A stretch of DNA of 64,000 bases from Salinimicrobium marinum. GTDB taxonomy: Bacteria > Bacteroidota > Bacteroidia > Flavobacteriales > Flavobacteriaceae. Below are positions 51,929 to 61,331 of the stretch, piece by piece. The position numbers and the translations under genes were made by a program. How positions within the stretch are numbered: position 1 is the stretch's first letter; each line of letters opens with the position of its first letter. The notes below the pieces were generated by a model. That model saw nothing but the letters and a program-made list of their open reading frames with translations. It searched no databases and was not told the DNA's origin. The stretch spans positions 1 through 64,000 of the forward strand of contig NZ_BMXB01000003.1 of assembly GCF_014651535.1 (NCBI RefSeq), read 5' to 3'.

Positions 51929-53829
51929 AGATGTTTCAGTTTATAAGTGTTCGATGGAGTGGTTGCTAAAGCATCCTTTTCCACCAGTAATTGCAATACG
52001 CTAACGATATGCTGCTCATCAAAAGGCAGTTTTTCGGCAATCTCCCGGGAAGAATAAGGTTTCTCCTCCAGCAGGCCTACAATAGCATAATATATCTTTT
52101 TAATTTTTTCTCTGGAAAGAGGCTCAGGAGTAGCTTGGCATACCGAGCAAATTCCGCAGGGGGACGTATCCTTTTCTCCAAAATAATTCAGCAGCTGTTC
52201 ACTCCGGCATTTTTGGGTGTTGTGAACATATTCAAGCACGGCTGCTATTTTTTCCTTTTTGGTGCTTTCCTGAAGCTTTATATATGGAGCCAGAGGATTT
52301 ATGGTGCTTTCATCTTCCCTGGGCACCAAAAATGTTACCGAAGCATCATGTTGTTCATGTTCAAAATCGACTATCTTTTCTTTATGAAGGTGCTGAAGGA
52401 TCTTAGTTGCTTCGGAAGGAATCGTGCCTGCTTTGGAGCAGATGATCTGTAAATTAATTTCCACTTGGTTTTCAAATACACCGCCGTAAGTTCTCAAAAT
52501 CGCTTTCACCACAGCTTCAAAATGTGGGTGCGATTCCAGAAAGTACGAAAGCTGATGGTGAGAAATTAGAAATTGTATCCTGGTTTTCTTCTGAAATTGT
52601 TCCGATAGCTGAAGCACGCTGGCTCTGTCTAGTAACTGAAGTGTATTGTAGGCTTTTAAAGGATTCAAGTCGTAGGTATGGCAAAAATGTGAGAAATTGA
52701 AGTCGTGCCTGCTGCCTTCTCCCTCGCCAAAAGCAATCCTGAAATACGAGATAAGCTTTTTATATACCAGCTTTACAAATGCAACATCGGGCAGGGTAGA
52801 TAAAAACTGATTCTTAAGCAACGGAACATCACTTTCATTGGTGAGGATCACCGCCCTGGCAGGCTGTTCATCCCTTCCGGCCCTTCCGGCTTCCTGGAAA
52901 TAACTTTCCAGGCTTTCGGGAAGGTTCATGTGTACCACCGTTCGCACGTTGGCTTTGTCGATTCCCATCCCAAAGGCACTGGTAGCAACCATGATCCGTT
53001 TCTCGCCCTTTAACCACTGATTCAGCCGTACCGATTTATCCTTTTTTGAGAGTCCGCCGTTAAAAGCAGCTGCACTATGGCCTTTTTGCTCCAGATAGGT
53101 GGAGATTTCTACAGTGGCCTTTCGCGTCCTTACATAGATGATTACTGCTTCCTCGTGTTCCGTTATCAGTTTTTCCAGGTAATAGTTTTTGTCTTCAACC
53201 ACCCTAACGGAATATCCAATGTTTTTTCGTTCAAAGGACTTTTTAATGATAGCAGTATTTTTCAGCTGCAATTGTTCGACGATATCCTTTACCACCACTT
53301 TTGTAGCCGAAGCGGTAAGGGCAATCACATTCACATCGGGTTTTATTTCCCGCAGTACCATGATATTTCTGTAGGCAGGTCTAAAATCGTGGCCCCACTG
53401 CGATATACAGTGTGCTTCATCTATTGCGATGAGGTTGACGTTCATCTGCCGAATTCGTTCCTGTACGATATCCTGCTGTAGTCTTTCCGGGGAAAGGTAG
53501 AGGAACTTGTAGTTGCCATAGATGCAGTTGTCCAGCAGGGTGTCCAGTTCAGAAAAAGGGATACCCCCTGTAATTGCCAGTGCCTTAATGCCTTTTTCCT
53601 TCAGGGCATTTACCTGGTCTTCCATTAAAGCGATCAATGGGGAAACCACAATACAGATTCCAGGGTTGAGGAGCGCGGGGATCTGAAAACAAAGAGATTT
53701 CCCTCCACCGGTAGGCAGCAGGGCAAGTACATCTTCGTTGTTTGCTGCTTTTAAGATGATATCTTCCTGCAGCGACCTGAAGGAGCTGTGTCCCCAGTAT
53801 TTCTCAAGTATTTGCCGTGGCTCCTGCAT
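51925..53829 (-). CDS. recQ: ATP-dependent DNA helicase RecQ
   Basis: 634 aa. The helicase motifs are clear: ALLPTGGGKSLCFQIPAL (I), AIDEAHCISQWGHDFRP (II, DEAH), ALTASAT (III), ATSAFGMGIDKANVRTVVHM (V) and YFQEAGRAGRDEQPA (VI). The zinc-binding cysteines are in KCRSEQLLNYFGEKDTSPCG and ICSVC. The winged-helix domain follows, with a short C-terminal tail instead of a clear HRDC. It unwinds recombination and repair intermediates. It is upstream of fmt. Confidence 0.95.
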   Translation of the reverse strand: MQEPRQILEKYWGHSSFRSLQEDIILKAANNEDVLALLPTGGGKSLCFQIPALLNPGICIVVSPLIALMEDQVNALKEKGIKALAITGGIPFSELDTLLDNCIYGNYKFLYLSPERLQQDIVQERIRQMNVNLIAIDEAHCISQWGHDFRPAYRNIMVLREIKPDVNVIALTASATKVVVKDIVEQLQLKNTAIIKKSFERKNIGYSVRVVEDKNYYLEKLITEHEEAVIIYVRTRKATVEISTYLEQKGHSAAAFNGGLSKKDKSVRLNQWLKGEKRIMVATSAFGMGIDKANVRTVVHMNLPESLESYFQEAGRAGRDEQPARAVILTNESDVPLLKNQFLSTLPDVAFVKLVYKKLISYFRIAFGEGEGSRHDFNFSHFCHTYDLNPLKAYNTLQLLDRASVLQLSEQFQKKTRIQFLISHHQLSYFLESHPHFEAVVKAILRTYGGVFENQVEINLQIICSKAGTIPSEATKILQHLHKEKIVDFEHEQHDASVTFLVPREDESTINPLAPYIKLQESTKKEKIAAVLEYVHNTQKCRSEQLLNYFGEKDTSPCGICSVCQATPEPLSREKIKKIYYAIVGLLEEKPYSSREIAEKLPFDEQHIVSVLQLLVEKDALATTPSNTYKLKHL

Positions 53830-53835
53830 AATAGA

Positions 53836-54372
53836 TCAGGAAAGGTGGTCAATAATAAAAGAAAAACGTTCTTCTACGCTGCCGGTTGGCACTTCTATAG
53901 GATTATAGCCACTTTTTTTGTAATTATCTTCCAGATGGTCGTGTATGGAAACTGCCTGTTCAAAAGATTCGTAGCGCTCATTGTCGCTCACATAAATTTC
54001 TTTCCAGGGCGGGAGCAAAAACACAGCATCATAGGAATACTGCTCACAAGCTTCTCTAAAAAGAGGGGGGTATTCATTTCCGAAGTAATCCATATACGCC
54101 ACCACATCTGGTACACCGCGATCTATAAACACAACTTCAGAATCAAAGTTATCTGCTTCTGCATGTTGCTGAATTCTACCTTCCAGCAGCTTTTGGCTAA
54201 AAAGCAAGGGTTGCGCAAGAAATAATTGATCAATGCCTTCTTTCTGGGCCTGTAGGGTAATTTGTCTTGAAATTTCATGAAGACAATGATATCCATTCTC
54301 TTCCAAAACTTTAATGATGGAAGTTTTTCCTGTACCAGGGCCGCCGGTAATAACTATTTTCTTCTTTTTCAC
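53836..54372 (-). CDS. NadR/AAA_28-like ATP-binding protein
   Basis: 178 aa. MKKKKIVITGGPGTGKTSII holds a Walker A (GGPGTGKTS) at the N-terminus, and FIDRGVPDVVAYMDYF is the conserved region seen in AAA_28/NadR-like kinases. It has no helix-turn-helix and no nucleotidyltransferase domain, so it is the stand-alone kinase-like type. It ends 6 bp upstream of recQ on the same strand. The substrate is unknown. Confidence 0.8.
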   Translation of the reverse strand: MKKKKIVITGGPGTGKTSIIKVLEENGYHCLHEISRQITLQAQKEGIDQLFLAQPLLFSQKLLEGRIQQHAEADNFDSEVVFIDRGVPDVVAYMDYFGNEYPPLFREACEQYSYDAVFLLPPWKEIYVSDNERYESFEQAVSIHDHLEDNYKKSGYNPIEVPTGSVEERFSFIIDHLS

Positions 54373-54423
54373 GTTGCAAATTTCGGGATTTGAATTTGAT
54401 TTAAAAAATAGATCTTAACTTGG

Positions 54424-54431
54424 TATCTTTG
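54424..54431 (+). promoter_or_regulatory. -7 promoter element for the DUF493 gene
   Basis: TATCTTTG fits TAnnTTTG, 24 bp before the ATG at 54456. A TTTG at 54395-54398 could serve as the -33 element, though the spacing is slightly long. Confidence 0.5.
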
Positions 54432-54455
54432 CAGGATAAATGAAGCAAGACAATT

Positions 54456-54749
54456 ATGAGTGAGCAAAAAGATCCGGAAGAATTTTACGCGAAATTAAGG
54501 TCTCAATTATATGATACGGCCCTTTGGCCTTCGGTGTACCTGTACAAATTTATAGTCCCCACCAGCGACGACAAAATTGTAGGGATAGAAAATATTTTTG
54601 ATAATATGGGTGCGGTGATCACTACCAAAAAATCCAGAAAAGGGAATTATACGAGTGTTTCTGTAAATGTAAAAATGCAGGACCCCGACTCTGTAATCGA
54701 TAAATATAAAGAAGTAGCTGAAAAAATTGAAGGGGTTATTTCTCTTTAA
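54456..54749 (+). CDS. DUF493 family protein
   Basis: 97 aa. WPSVYLYKFIVPTSDDKIVG, followed by KGNYTSVSVNVKMQDPDSVI and DKYKEVAEKIEGVISL, matches the small ferredoxin-like DUF493 family (YbeD-like). It is divergent from the NadR-like gene. The family is thought to have a regulatory or lipoate-related role, but that is not established. Confidence 0.88.
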   Translation: MSEQKDPEEFYAKLRSQLYDTALWPSVYLYKFIVPTSDDKIVGIENIFDNMGAVITTKKSRKGNYTSVSVNVKMQDPDSVIDKYKEVAEKIEGVISL

Positions 54750-54870
54750 AAGGGCTTCTGAAGCTTTAAAATCAGAAAATAATACCTACAGTCATAGTTT
54801 CCTGAAGAATAATTAGTATTTTGCAGGCGATAAACTTCTACAGTATATTATCACCTTATAACTATCAATT

Positions 54871-55506
54871 TTGACAAACGAATTAGAATACAACTCTGAA
54901 AGGAGTAAATTAATCATTCCTGAATATGGACGTCATATTCAAAAAATGGTGGAACACGCCGTTGAACTGGAAGACGATGAAGAGAGAAACCGTGTTGCGA
55001 AAGCAATCATTTCGGTGATGGGGAACCTGAATCCGCATCTTAGGGATGTACCTGACTTTCAGCATAAGCTTTGGGATCAACTATTCATCATTAGTGACTT
55101 CAAACTTGATGTTGATAGTCCGTTCCCGAAACCTTCGAGAGAATTACTTGCAGAAAGACCCGACAGAATGGACTATCCGCAGAATTTTCCTAAGTATAGG
55201 TTCTACGGGAATAACATTAAACGAATGATTGATGTTGCCAACAGTTGGGAAGAAGGAGATCTAAAGGAGGGTCTTATCTTTACGATTGCCAATCACATGA
55301 AAAAATCTTACTTAAGCTGGAACAAGGATACCGTGGATGACAAGGTGATCTTTGACCATTTGAGGGAATTAAGTGGTGGAAAAATTGATGTGAAAGCTAC
55401 AGAAGAAGACCTTAGTGAAGCATCAGATCTGTTGAGGGGCAACAAAAAATACACGAAAAAGCCGGCGAAAAAGGCACATCGTACCAGAGGCCGCAAACGT
55501 TACTAA
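54871..55506 (+). CDS. DUF4290 family protein
   Basis: 211 aa from a TTG start; no upstream ATG is in frame. LEYNSERSKLIIPEYGRHIQ, then VRDVPDFQHKLWDQLF-like text (HLRDVPDFQHKLWDQLFIIS), marks this Bacteroidetes-specific family. A Lys/Arg-rich tail (KKPAKKAHRTRGRKRY) suggests nucleic acid binding. It precedes murA by 17 bp and is probably co-transcribed with it. Confidence 0.88.
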   Translation: MTNELEYNSERSKLIIPEYGRHIQKMVEHAVELEDDEERNRVAKAIISVMGNLNPHLRDVPDFQHKLWDQLFIISDFKLDVDSPFPKPSRELLAERPDRMDYPQNFPKYRFYGNNIKRMIDVANSWEEGDLKEGLIFTIANHMKKSYLSWNKDTVDDKVIFDHLRELSGGKIDVKATEEDLSEASDLLRGNKKYTKKPAKKAHRTRGRKRY

Positions 55507-55523
55507 AAATCACATAAATTTTC

Positions 55524-56840
55524 ATGGGAACTTTTCAAATTGAAGGAGGTCATGCGCTGCGCGGTGAAATAAATCCTCAGGGAGCAAAAAATGAAGCCTT
55601 ACAGATTGTTTGTGCTGTACTTTTAACTTCCGAAAAAGTAACTATTCACAATATTCCTGATATTCTTGATGTAAATAAGCTCATCAATATTCTTGGAAGC
55701 TTAGGGGTAAAGATCGAAAAAATAGGTAAAGGCAGTTATACCTTTCAAAGCGATGAAATAGACCTGGACTACCTTGAAAGTGATAAATTCAAGCAGGAGG
55801 GAAGTGGATTACGTGGTTCCATCATGCTGGTGGGGCCGTTGCTTGCCAGGTTTGGGAAAGGATATATTCCAAGACCTGGTGGTGACAAGATTGGCCGACG
55901 CCGACTTGATACCCATTTCGAAGGCTTTATAAAATTAGGGGCTGAATTTAAATATAACAGGGAAGAGCGTTTTTATGGTGTGGAAGCACCAAAATCGGGT
56001 CTACAGGGAACTTATATGTTGCTGGAAGAAGCATCAGTAACAGGAACTGCAAATATCGTGATGGCCGCTGTACTGGCAAATGGTAAAACCACTATATACA
56101 ATGCTGCCTGTGAGCCTTACCTGCAGCAACTCTGTAAGATGCTTAACAGCATGGGTGCTAACATTAAAGGCGTAGGTTCTAATTTACTGGAGATCGAAGG
56201 AGTGAAATCCTTAAAAGGTTGTACACATCGTGTACTTCCCGATATGATTGAGATTGGCTCCTGGATTGGTCTTGCTGCCATGACCAAAAGTGAGATTACA
56301 ATAAAAAATGTCTCCTGGAATGATCTTGGGCTTATTCCCGTTACCTTCCGGAAACTGGGGATTAAAGTTGAGCAGAAGGGGGACGATATTTTCATTCCGG
56401 CGCATAAGGACGGATATGAAGTTCAGAGTTTTATCGATGGATCCATAATGAATATAAGTGATGCGCCATGGCCGGGATTCACCCCCGATCTTTTAAGTAT
56501 CATGCTTGTAGTAGCCACCCAGGCACGCGGAAGTGTGCTGATACATCAAAAAATGTTCGAGAGTCGCTTATTTTTTGTGGATAAGCTGATAGACATGGGG
56601 GCGAAAATTATTTTATGTGATCCACACAGGGCGACGGTTATAGGTCATGATTTTAAATCTAGTTTGCGGGCAACCACGATGAGTTCTCCCGATATTAGAG
56701 CGGGGATTTCATTATTAATTGCTGCACTTTCGGCAAAGGGAACTTCTGTGATACATAATATTGAGCAGATAGACCGTGGTTATGAAGATATCGACGGTAG
56801 GTTAAAAGCACTGGGCGCGAAAATCACCCGGGTAGCATAG
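55524..56840 (+). CDS. murA: UDP-N-acetylglucosamine 1-carboxyvinyltransferase
   Basis: 438 aa. GGHALRGEINPQGAKNEALQ is the N-terminal substrate-binding region, and RPGGDKIGRRRLDTHFEGFI and DMIEIGSWIGLAAMTKSEIT follow the EPT fold. Where most MurA enzymes have Cys in the mobile loop (about residue 115), the sequence here reads RPGGDKIG, so the catalytic acid may be Asp. That would predict fosfomycin resistance. MurA performs the first committed step of peptidoglycan synthesis. Confidence 0.94.
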   Translation: MGTFQIEGGHALRGEINPQGAKNEALQIVCAVLLTSEKVTIHNIPDILDVNKLINILGSLGVKIEKIGKGSYTFQSDEIDLDYLESDKFKQEGSGLRGSIMLVGPLLARFGKGYIPRPGGDKIGRRRLDTHFEGFIKLGAEFKYNREERFYGVEAPKSGLQGTYMLLEEASVTGTANIVMAAVLANGKTTIYNAACEPYLQQLCKMLNSMGANIKGVGSNLLEIEGVKSLKGCTHRVLPDMIEIGSWIGLAAMTKSEITIKNVSWNDLGLIPVTFRKLGIKVEQKGDDIFIPAHKDGYEVQSFIDGSIMNISDAPWPGFTPDLLSIMLVVATQARGSVLIHQKMFESRLFFVDKLIDMGAKIILCDPHRATVIGHDFKSSLRATTMSSPDIRAGISLLIAALSAKGTSVIHNIEQIDRGYEDIDGRLKALGAKITRVA

Positions 56841-56866
56841 CCATTTTTATCAGTTTTAAAAGCATT

Positions 56867-56905
56867 AAAAAAGGCTGCTCAAAATTACTTTGTGCAGCCT
56901 TTTTT
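56867..56905. terminator. Bidirectional terminator between murA and hpf
   Basis: AAAAAAGGCTGC and GCAGCCTTTTTT form a stem around a 15-nt loop, with A/T runs on both sides that suit both convergent genes. Confidence 0.85.
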
Positions 56906-56934
56906 GCTTAGTTACTACTATTAAAAGCAACCAA

Positions 56935-57243
56935 CTATCGCTGTTGGTGATCTTTCATCTCTTCTTTTTTCCTCTTCAGTTGTTTTTCTACATCTTTTAC
57001 AGATTCTGCTGCAGCTGCTTCAAAGCTTTCTTCATTTGAAGAGGCGTGAATAATTGGGCCAGGCAGACTAAGTCTAATAGCGCAGGTTTTTCCTTTACCG
57101 GTGTTGTCATTTTCTTCTTTAAACAACACATCTGCACTTATAATAAAATCATATTTGTTTTCCAGTTTATCTAATTTTCGCTGTACCAGTTGCTCAGCAG
57201 AGATTTGCGAGTCGGTATTTACAAATTGAATTTGTGTCTTCAT
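56935..57243 (-). CDS. hpf: Ribosome hibernation-promoting factor (HPF/RaiA short form)
   Basis: 102 aa. MKTQIQFVNTDSQISAEQLV, LFKEENDNTGKGKTCAIRLS and EESFEAAAAESVKDVEKQLK are typical of the single-domain HPF/RaiA fold. Such proteins bind the 30S decoding region in starved cells. It lacks the long C-terminal dimerisation domain. The convergent murA shares the terminator. Confidence 0.88.
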   Translation of the reverse strand: MKTQIQFVNTDSQISAEQLVQRKLDKLENKYDFIISADVLFKEENDNTGKGKTCAIRLSLPGPIIHASSNEESFEAAAAESVKDVEKQLKRKKEEMKDHQQR

Positions 57244-57398
57244 AATAAGTAATTTTCTGTTTAATATCTATTCCTGAAGATACCAAAATTGCCGGAAACA
57301 GCCTTCAAATTAATAATATTATAACGCTGATTTGTGAGGCTTTTTTATCTTTTTTAATTTCTGCTGAAATGGCTTCAGATTAATAAATTTTTTTGGAA

Positions 57399-57869
57399 TC
57401 AATCCTGATTGTGAGATGCTACAAGCTCAAAATCCAATGTACCGTCTTCCTGTAATTCGTAGCTGTAAATAGATTCTCCGGCAATATGTCCGTCATCATA
57501 ATGCGCCAGCACCCAACTATCGGTAAGGACTTTAATATGCCTGAACTCCATGGTTCCTCCAAGAACAGCATCTAAGGGGATCATTTCGGGATATTCCCTA
57601 AGACTGCCCGAAATGAATTCTTCCGGATTCTCCATATCCTCAAATTCCCTTCCGAAGTAAATGGGAAAGTCATTTTCCGTTTCTGGATTTTTAGCTAATT
57701 TCTGCAGGGAATCTGATACTTGTTTTTGCTGTTCTAAAGCATCAGTTAGAGAATCATTTTTCCTGTGGGCCTCTTCCAGTTCCCGGTTTTCTTCTCGGCA
57801 TGAGCCTAAAGTAAGGATGAGGAGAAATAACATAAAGGGGGCGGAATACTTTTTTAAGCTGCTATTCAT
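57399..57869 (-). CDS. Hypothetical lipoprotein with coiled coil
   Basis: 156 aa. The lipobox LTLGSC (Cys24) is followed by a charged coiled coil (about 28-60, RELEEAHRKNDSLTDALEQQ) and a globular domain (about 70-156). Its start lies inside the end of the aldo/keto reductase gene (8 bp overlap), so they form one transcript. No family recognised. Confidence 0.7.
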   Translation of the reverse strand: MNSSLKKYSAPFMLFLLILTLGSCREENRELEEAHRKNDSLTDALEQQKQVSDSLQKLAKNPETENDFPIYFGREFEDMENPEEFISGSLREYPEMIPLDAVLGGTMEFRHIKVLTDSWVLAHYDDGHIAGESIYSYELQEDGTLDFELVASHNQD

Positions 57870-58806
57870 CGTAAATGTTGCTGTAGGGGTTTCCCGGGGT
57901 CACAAAAAATTCACCGGTCACATAGCGGTAGTGACGGTCGAGTTTGGTGATCTCCTTCATGTCATCTTCATCCAGTCTTATCTCTGCACTTTGTAAATTT
58001 GAAAGCAGGTGGTCCTTGCTCGTAGACTTGGGGATCACTGCTGTGCCTCGTTCCAGGTGCCATCTTATGAGAATCTGGGCAGGGGAAGCATTATGCTTTT
58101 CTGCAATTTTTTGAATGGTCTCATTTTCTAAAAGAGAAGGTTCGTCTTCTGCTTTCATTTGTTGAGCGCGATCACCGCTGCCCAGAGGTGAAAAAGCAGT
58201 AAGCCTTATGTCCTTGGTCTGGCAAAAATCCAGGAGCTGTGGTTGCTGTAAAAAAGGATGCAGCTCTACCTGGTTTACTTCGGGGTCATCGCTGGTTTGA
58301 GCCATAAGGTTATTCAGTTTTTTCTCACTAAAATTTGATACGCCCACATGTTTTACCAGCCCCTGTTCTTTAGCTTTCAGTAATTCTTTCCAGGTTTCTA
58401 TAATTGGTGCTTCTTCCAGGGAAAGATAATCGTCATCATTCTTCGGGGAGGCTACTCCGGGTTTAAATGCAACCGGCCAGTGAATAAGATACAAATCAAG
58501 ATATTCCAGCTGAAGATCGCTAAGGCTTTGCTTTAAAGCCGGAATCACATCCTCTTTTTTGTGAGAGTCATTCCATAATTTTGAAGTGATCCATACCTCT
58601 TCCCGCTTCACTTTTCCTTCTGAAAAGACCTTATTAAAAGCTTCTCCCACTTCTTTTTCATTGCCATAAGTGGACGCGCAATCAATATGCCGGTATCCAT
58701 TATTCAGGGCGATTTCGATTGCTTTTCCTACTTTCCCTTTTTCCGATTTCCAGGTACCAAGGCCTATGGCAGGCATCTTGTCCCCGTTTCTGAATTTTAT
58801 GTTCAT
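57862..58806 (-). CDS. Aldo/keto reductase
   Basis: 314 aa TIM-barrel enzyme. The catalytic tetrad is visible as Asp (YRHIDCASTYGNE, with the Tyr), Lys in EEVWITSKLWND and His in LIHWPVAFKPG. The NADPH-binding end IPKSTSKDHLLSNLQ is conserved. It reduces aldehydes or ketones with NADPH; the substrate is unknown. It precedes the lipoprotein gene by overlap. Confidence 0.93.
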   Translation of the reverse strand: MNIKFRNGDKMPAIGLGTWKSEKGKVGKAIEIALNNGYRHIDCASTYGNEKEVGEAFNKVFSEGKVKREEVWITSKLWNDSHKKEDVIPALKQSLSDLQLEYLDLYLIHWPVAFKPGVASPKNDDDYLSLEEAPIIETWKELLKAKEQGLVKHVGVSNFSEKKLNNLMAQTSDDPEVNQVELHPFLQQPQLLDFCQTKDIRLTAFSPLGSGDRAQQMKAEDEPSLLENETIQKIAEKHNASPAQILIRWHLERGTAVIPKSTSKDHLLSNLQSAEIRLDEDDMKEITKLDRHYRYVTGEFFVTPGNPYSNIYDE

Positions 58807-58901
58807 TTCTATATTTTGATTAGTGTTTCAGGAATGAATTTAAGAAGGAATGGCCGTAGCTTAAAACAAAAGCCGGCTTTTAGCACAACTTTAATACCCT
58901 C

Positions 58902-59804
58902 TTACCGCGCACGGTGCGGGTGGAATTCCTCCATTACCTGCTTTAAATGCGAACGGTCTACGTGCATGTAGATTTCGGTGGTGGTAATGCTTTCGTGTCC
59001 AAGCATTTGTTGAATAGCCCTTAGATCGGCTCCATTTTCCAGTAAGTGGGTGGCAAAAGAATGCCTGAAAGTGTGCGGACTTACCTTTTTGTATATTCCG
59101 GCTTTTTCTGCCAGCACTTTAATGATAGTAAAGATCATCGCCCGGGTTAATTTTCTTCCGCGCCGGTTGAGGAATAGCGTATCTTCAAAGTCTTTTTTTA
59201 CCGGAACATGCGGCCGAATGTGATGAAGGTAGAGCTCTATGTATTTCTGAGTATGTGCAGCTATGGGAACGAACCTTTGTTTATCACCTTTTCCGGTAAC
59301 CTTGATAAAACCTTCTTCAAAGAAAAGATCTGATACCTGAAGGTCAATCACTTCTGAAACCCTTAATCCGCATCCGTAGAGCGTTTCCAGGATGGCCCTG
59401 TTTCTTTCCCCTTCGGGGGTGCTAAGGTCAATAGCGGCAATCATTAGATCAATTTCTTTGGTAGAAAGCGTGTCGGGAAGTTTACGTCCTGTTCTGGGAG
59501 ATTCGATTAGATCCAACGGATTGGTAGTCCGGTAATCTTCAAATACCAAAAATCCGAAAAAGCTCCTTAATCCCGAAATGATCCTTGACTGGGACCTTTC
59601 ATTGACTTTTTTTGCAATTTCATACACGAAATGCTGGATTTCTTCTTCTGAAATAGCAACCGGAGAAACATTAATTTTTTTTTCCTCTAAAAACCTGATC
59701 AGTTTGAGAACATCAAGGCTGTAACTATTTATGGAATTCGCTGAAAGTCCGCGTTCAAGCCTCAAATAATGCTTGTAATCCTTTAAAGAATCTTCCCATT
59801 TCAT
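58902..59804 (-). CDS. xerD: Tyrosine recombinase XerD
   Basis: 300 aa. The N-terminal SAM-like domain (about 1-90) and the catalytic domain carry the active-site residues: Arg in TLYGCGLRVSEVIDL, Lys in KVTGKGDKQRFVPI, HxxR in SPHTFRHSFATHLL, His in LGHESITTTEIY and the Tyr itself. It is the housekeeping dimer resolvase (XerC/XerD type), intact and in a core setting, unlike the fossil recombinase at 744-960. It is divergent from the barrel gene. Confidence 0.92.
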   Translation of the reverse strand: MKWEDSLKDYKHYLRLERGLSANSINSYSLDVLKLIRFLEEKKINVSPVAISEEEIQHFVYEIAKKVNERSQSRIISGLRSFFGFLVFEDYRTTNPLDLIESPRTGRKLPDTLSTKEIDLMIAAIDLSTPEGERNRAILETLYGCGLRVSEVIDLQVSDLFFEEGFIKVTGKGDKQRFVPIAAHTQKYIELYLHHIRPHVPVKKDFEDTLFLNRRGRKLTRAMIFTIIKVLAEKAGIYKKVSPHTFRHSFATHLLENGADLRAIQQMLGHESITTTEIYMHVDRSHLKQVMEEFHPHRAR

Positions 59805-59884
59805 AGGGCAAAGGTAGCAAGTTTGCCGGATAGTGTTAGTAATACTTTAATAAGAATCTTAGTTTTCCTTAACAAGTGCAGGCT

Positions 59885-59892
59885 TACATTTG
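59885..59892 (+). promoter_or_regulatory. -7 promoter element for the porin-like gene
   Basis: TACATTTG fits TAnnTTTG, 25 bp upstream of the ATG at 59918. Confidence 0.5.
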
Positions 59893-59917
59893 CAATGTAA
59901 TATTAAAACAGAAAATT

Positions 59918-60520
59918 ATGAAAAAGTCAATTTTAGTTTTAGCAATGATAGTTTTTAGTACTAGCATTGTATCAGCACAAGAGTTTGTAAAATTTGGAGC
60001 GAAAGGTGGAGTGAACTTCACAAATATGACTTCAGATGGTTTTGATGATAACAGTAGCCGTACAGGTTTCCATTTAGGATTATTGGCCGAGGTGCCTGTG
60101 AGCGAGCGATTCTCTATTCAGCCAGAGGTGCTTTATTCTACACAGGGAACAGAAGCCGAGGCAGAATTTATGGGATCTACCTACTCAGGAGAGTATAATC
60201 TTGATTATATTCAAGTTCCTGTACTAGCCAAAATCTATTTGTTCCGCGGATTATCTCTTGAAGCAGGACCTTCTTTTAACTTTCTTGTAGACGAAGAAGT
60301 GAATGTGGATACACCGGCAGGAGAAGGTTCTACTGATACCGATTACGGTAGTACTTTTGAATTCGGTGGAGCTGTTGGTCTTTCTTTCAACTTTACAGAC
60401 CAGTTCTTTGCAAGTGCAAGATATACCCAGGGATTCACAGATGCTTTTGATAGTGATAACTGGGATGATGATGCTGTAAAAAACAACGGATTTCAATTAG
60501 GAGTTGGATTTATGTTCTAA
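59918..60520 (+). CDS. Outer-membrane beta-barrel protein (porin/PorT-like)
   Basis: 200 aa from the ATG at 59918, with a signal peptide MKKSILVLAMIVFSTSIVSA followed by QEFVKFGAKGGVNFTNM. The alternating strands (FSIQPEVLYSTQG, YIQVPVLAKIYLFRGLSLEA, GFQLGVGFMF) and the C-terminal Phe identify a small outer-membrane barrel of the beta-barrel_2 type. It is a single gene with a strong terminator at 60547. Confidence 0.88.
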   Translation: MKKSILVLAMIVFSTSIVSAQEFVKFGAKGGVNFTNMTSDGFDDNSSRTGFHLGLLAEVPVSERFSIQPEVLYSTQGTEAEAEFMGSTYSGEYNLDYIQVPVLAKIYLFRGLSLEAGPSFNFLVDEEVNVDTPAGEGSTDTDYGSTFEFGGAVGLSFNFTDQFFASARYTQGFTDAFDSDNWDDDAVKNNGFQLGVGFMF

Positions 60521-60546
60521 ACAGTAACTGAATTTTAAACTATGGA

Positions 60547-60581
60547 GAGGCGAAAACAATGTTTTCGCCTCTTTTGTTTTT
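60547..60581 (+). terminator. Terminator after the barrel gene
   Basis: The stem GAGGCGAAAAC/GTTTTCGCCTC has a 3-nt loop followed by TTTTGTTTTT. Confidence 0.9.
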
Positions 60582-60668
60582 CTCAGGAATAAATTTGTTA
60601 GTAGGTAAGATGCCCAGCATCAAATATTTATGTAACTTAGATAGTGTTAACCACTCAAAAAAAACAGC

Positions 60669-61136
60669 ATGAAAAAAATAATAGTAGTATTCGCATTTGT
60701 GTTTATCGCTGCAGGATCGGCATATTCACAGGGAGATCTAAAACTTGGATTTAACGCCGGTTTGCCTACGGGAGACAGCAGTGATATCTCGAGCTTACAG
60801 GGTGGCCTGGATGTGGCATATCTTTTTGATGTAGCTGGTTTCGTGGAGATCGGTCCACTGGCAGGATATTCCCGTTTTATAGGCGATTCTGGGTATGATG
60901 ACTTCAATTACATTCCGGTTGCTGCTTCAGGAAGACTGAGTTTACCCATGTTTTTCGTGGGACTGGATCTCGGGTATGCATTAGCGACAGATGATAACAT
61001 GGATGGCGGAGTCTATTACCGGCCCAAAGTTGGTTTTGGAATTGCCATGGTGAATCTCATTGCTTCCTATTCCGGAATTAGTACCGATGGTGCTAATATT
61101 TCTTCTGTCAACCTGGGAATTGAATTGAGTCTGTAA
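60669..61136 (+). CDS. Small outer-membrane beta-barrel protein
   Basis: 155 aa. The signal peptide (MKKIIVVFAFVFIAAGSAYS) is followed by Gly/Tyr-rich strands (LKLGFNAGLPTGDSSD; LPMFFVGLDLGYALATDDN; YYRPKVGFGIAMVNLIAS) and a C-terminal ELSL. It resembles the preceding gene in type but is shorter. Function unknown. Confidence 0.8.
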   Translation: MKKIIVVFAFVFIAAGSAYSQGDLKLGFNAGLPTGDSSDISSLQGGLDVAYLFDVAGFVEIGPLAGYSRFIGDSGYDDFNYIPVAASGRLSLPMFFVGLDLGYALATDDNMDGGVYYRPKVGFGIAMVNLIASYSGISTDGANISSVNLGIELSL

Positions 61137-61249
61137 CTATGGGGTATCATATAATCTTTTGAGGCTCTTCAAAAAGCTTTAAAATGTTTATTCTGGATAA
61201 TTTTCGGAAAATCATTATTCTGATTTTTAAATTTTATTGGAATCTGAAA

Positions 61250-61306
61250 CTCCCGAAGCTTCGGGAGAGGCTGTCGAAAAAGAGCTTTTTGGACAGCCTT
61301 TTTTTA
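61250..61306 (+). terminator. Palindrome plus terminator hairpin
   Basis: An 18 bp perfect palindrome CTCCCGAAGCTTCGGGAG (61250-61267) is followed by AGGCTGTC (16 nt) GACAGCCT and TTTTTT. The second hairpin sits 26 bp upstream of the aroQ start. Confidence 0.8.
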
Positions 61307-61331
61307 TGCCTTTATTTTTTACCTTTACCTT

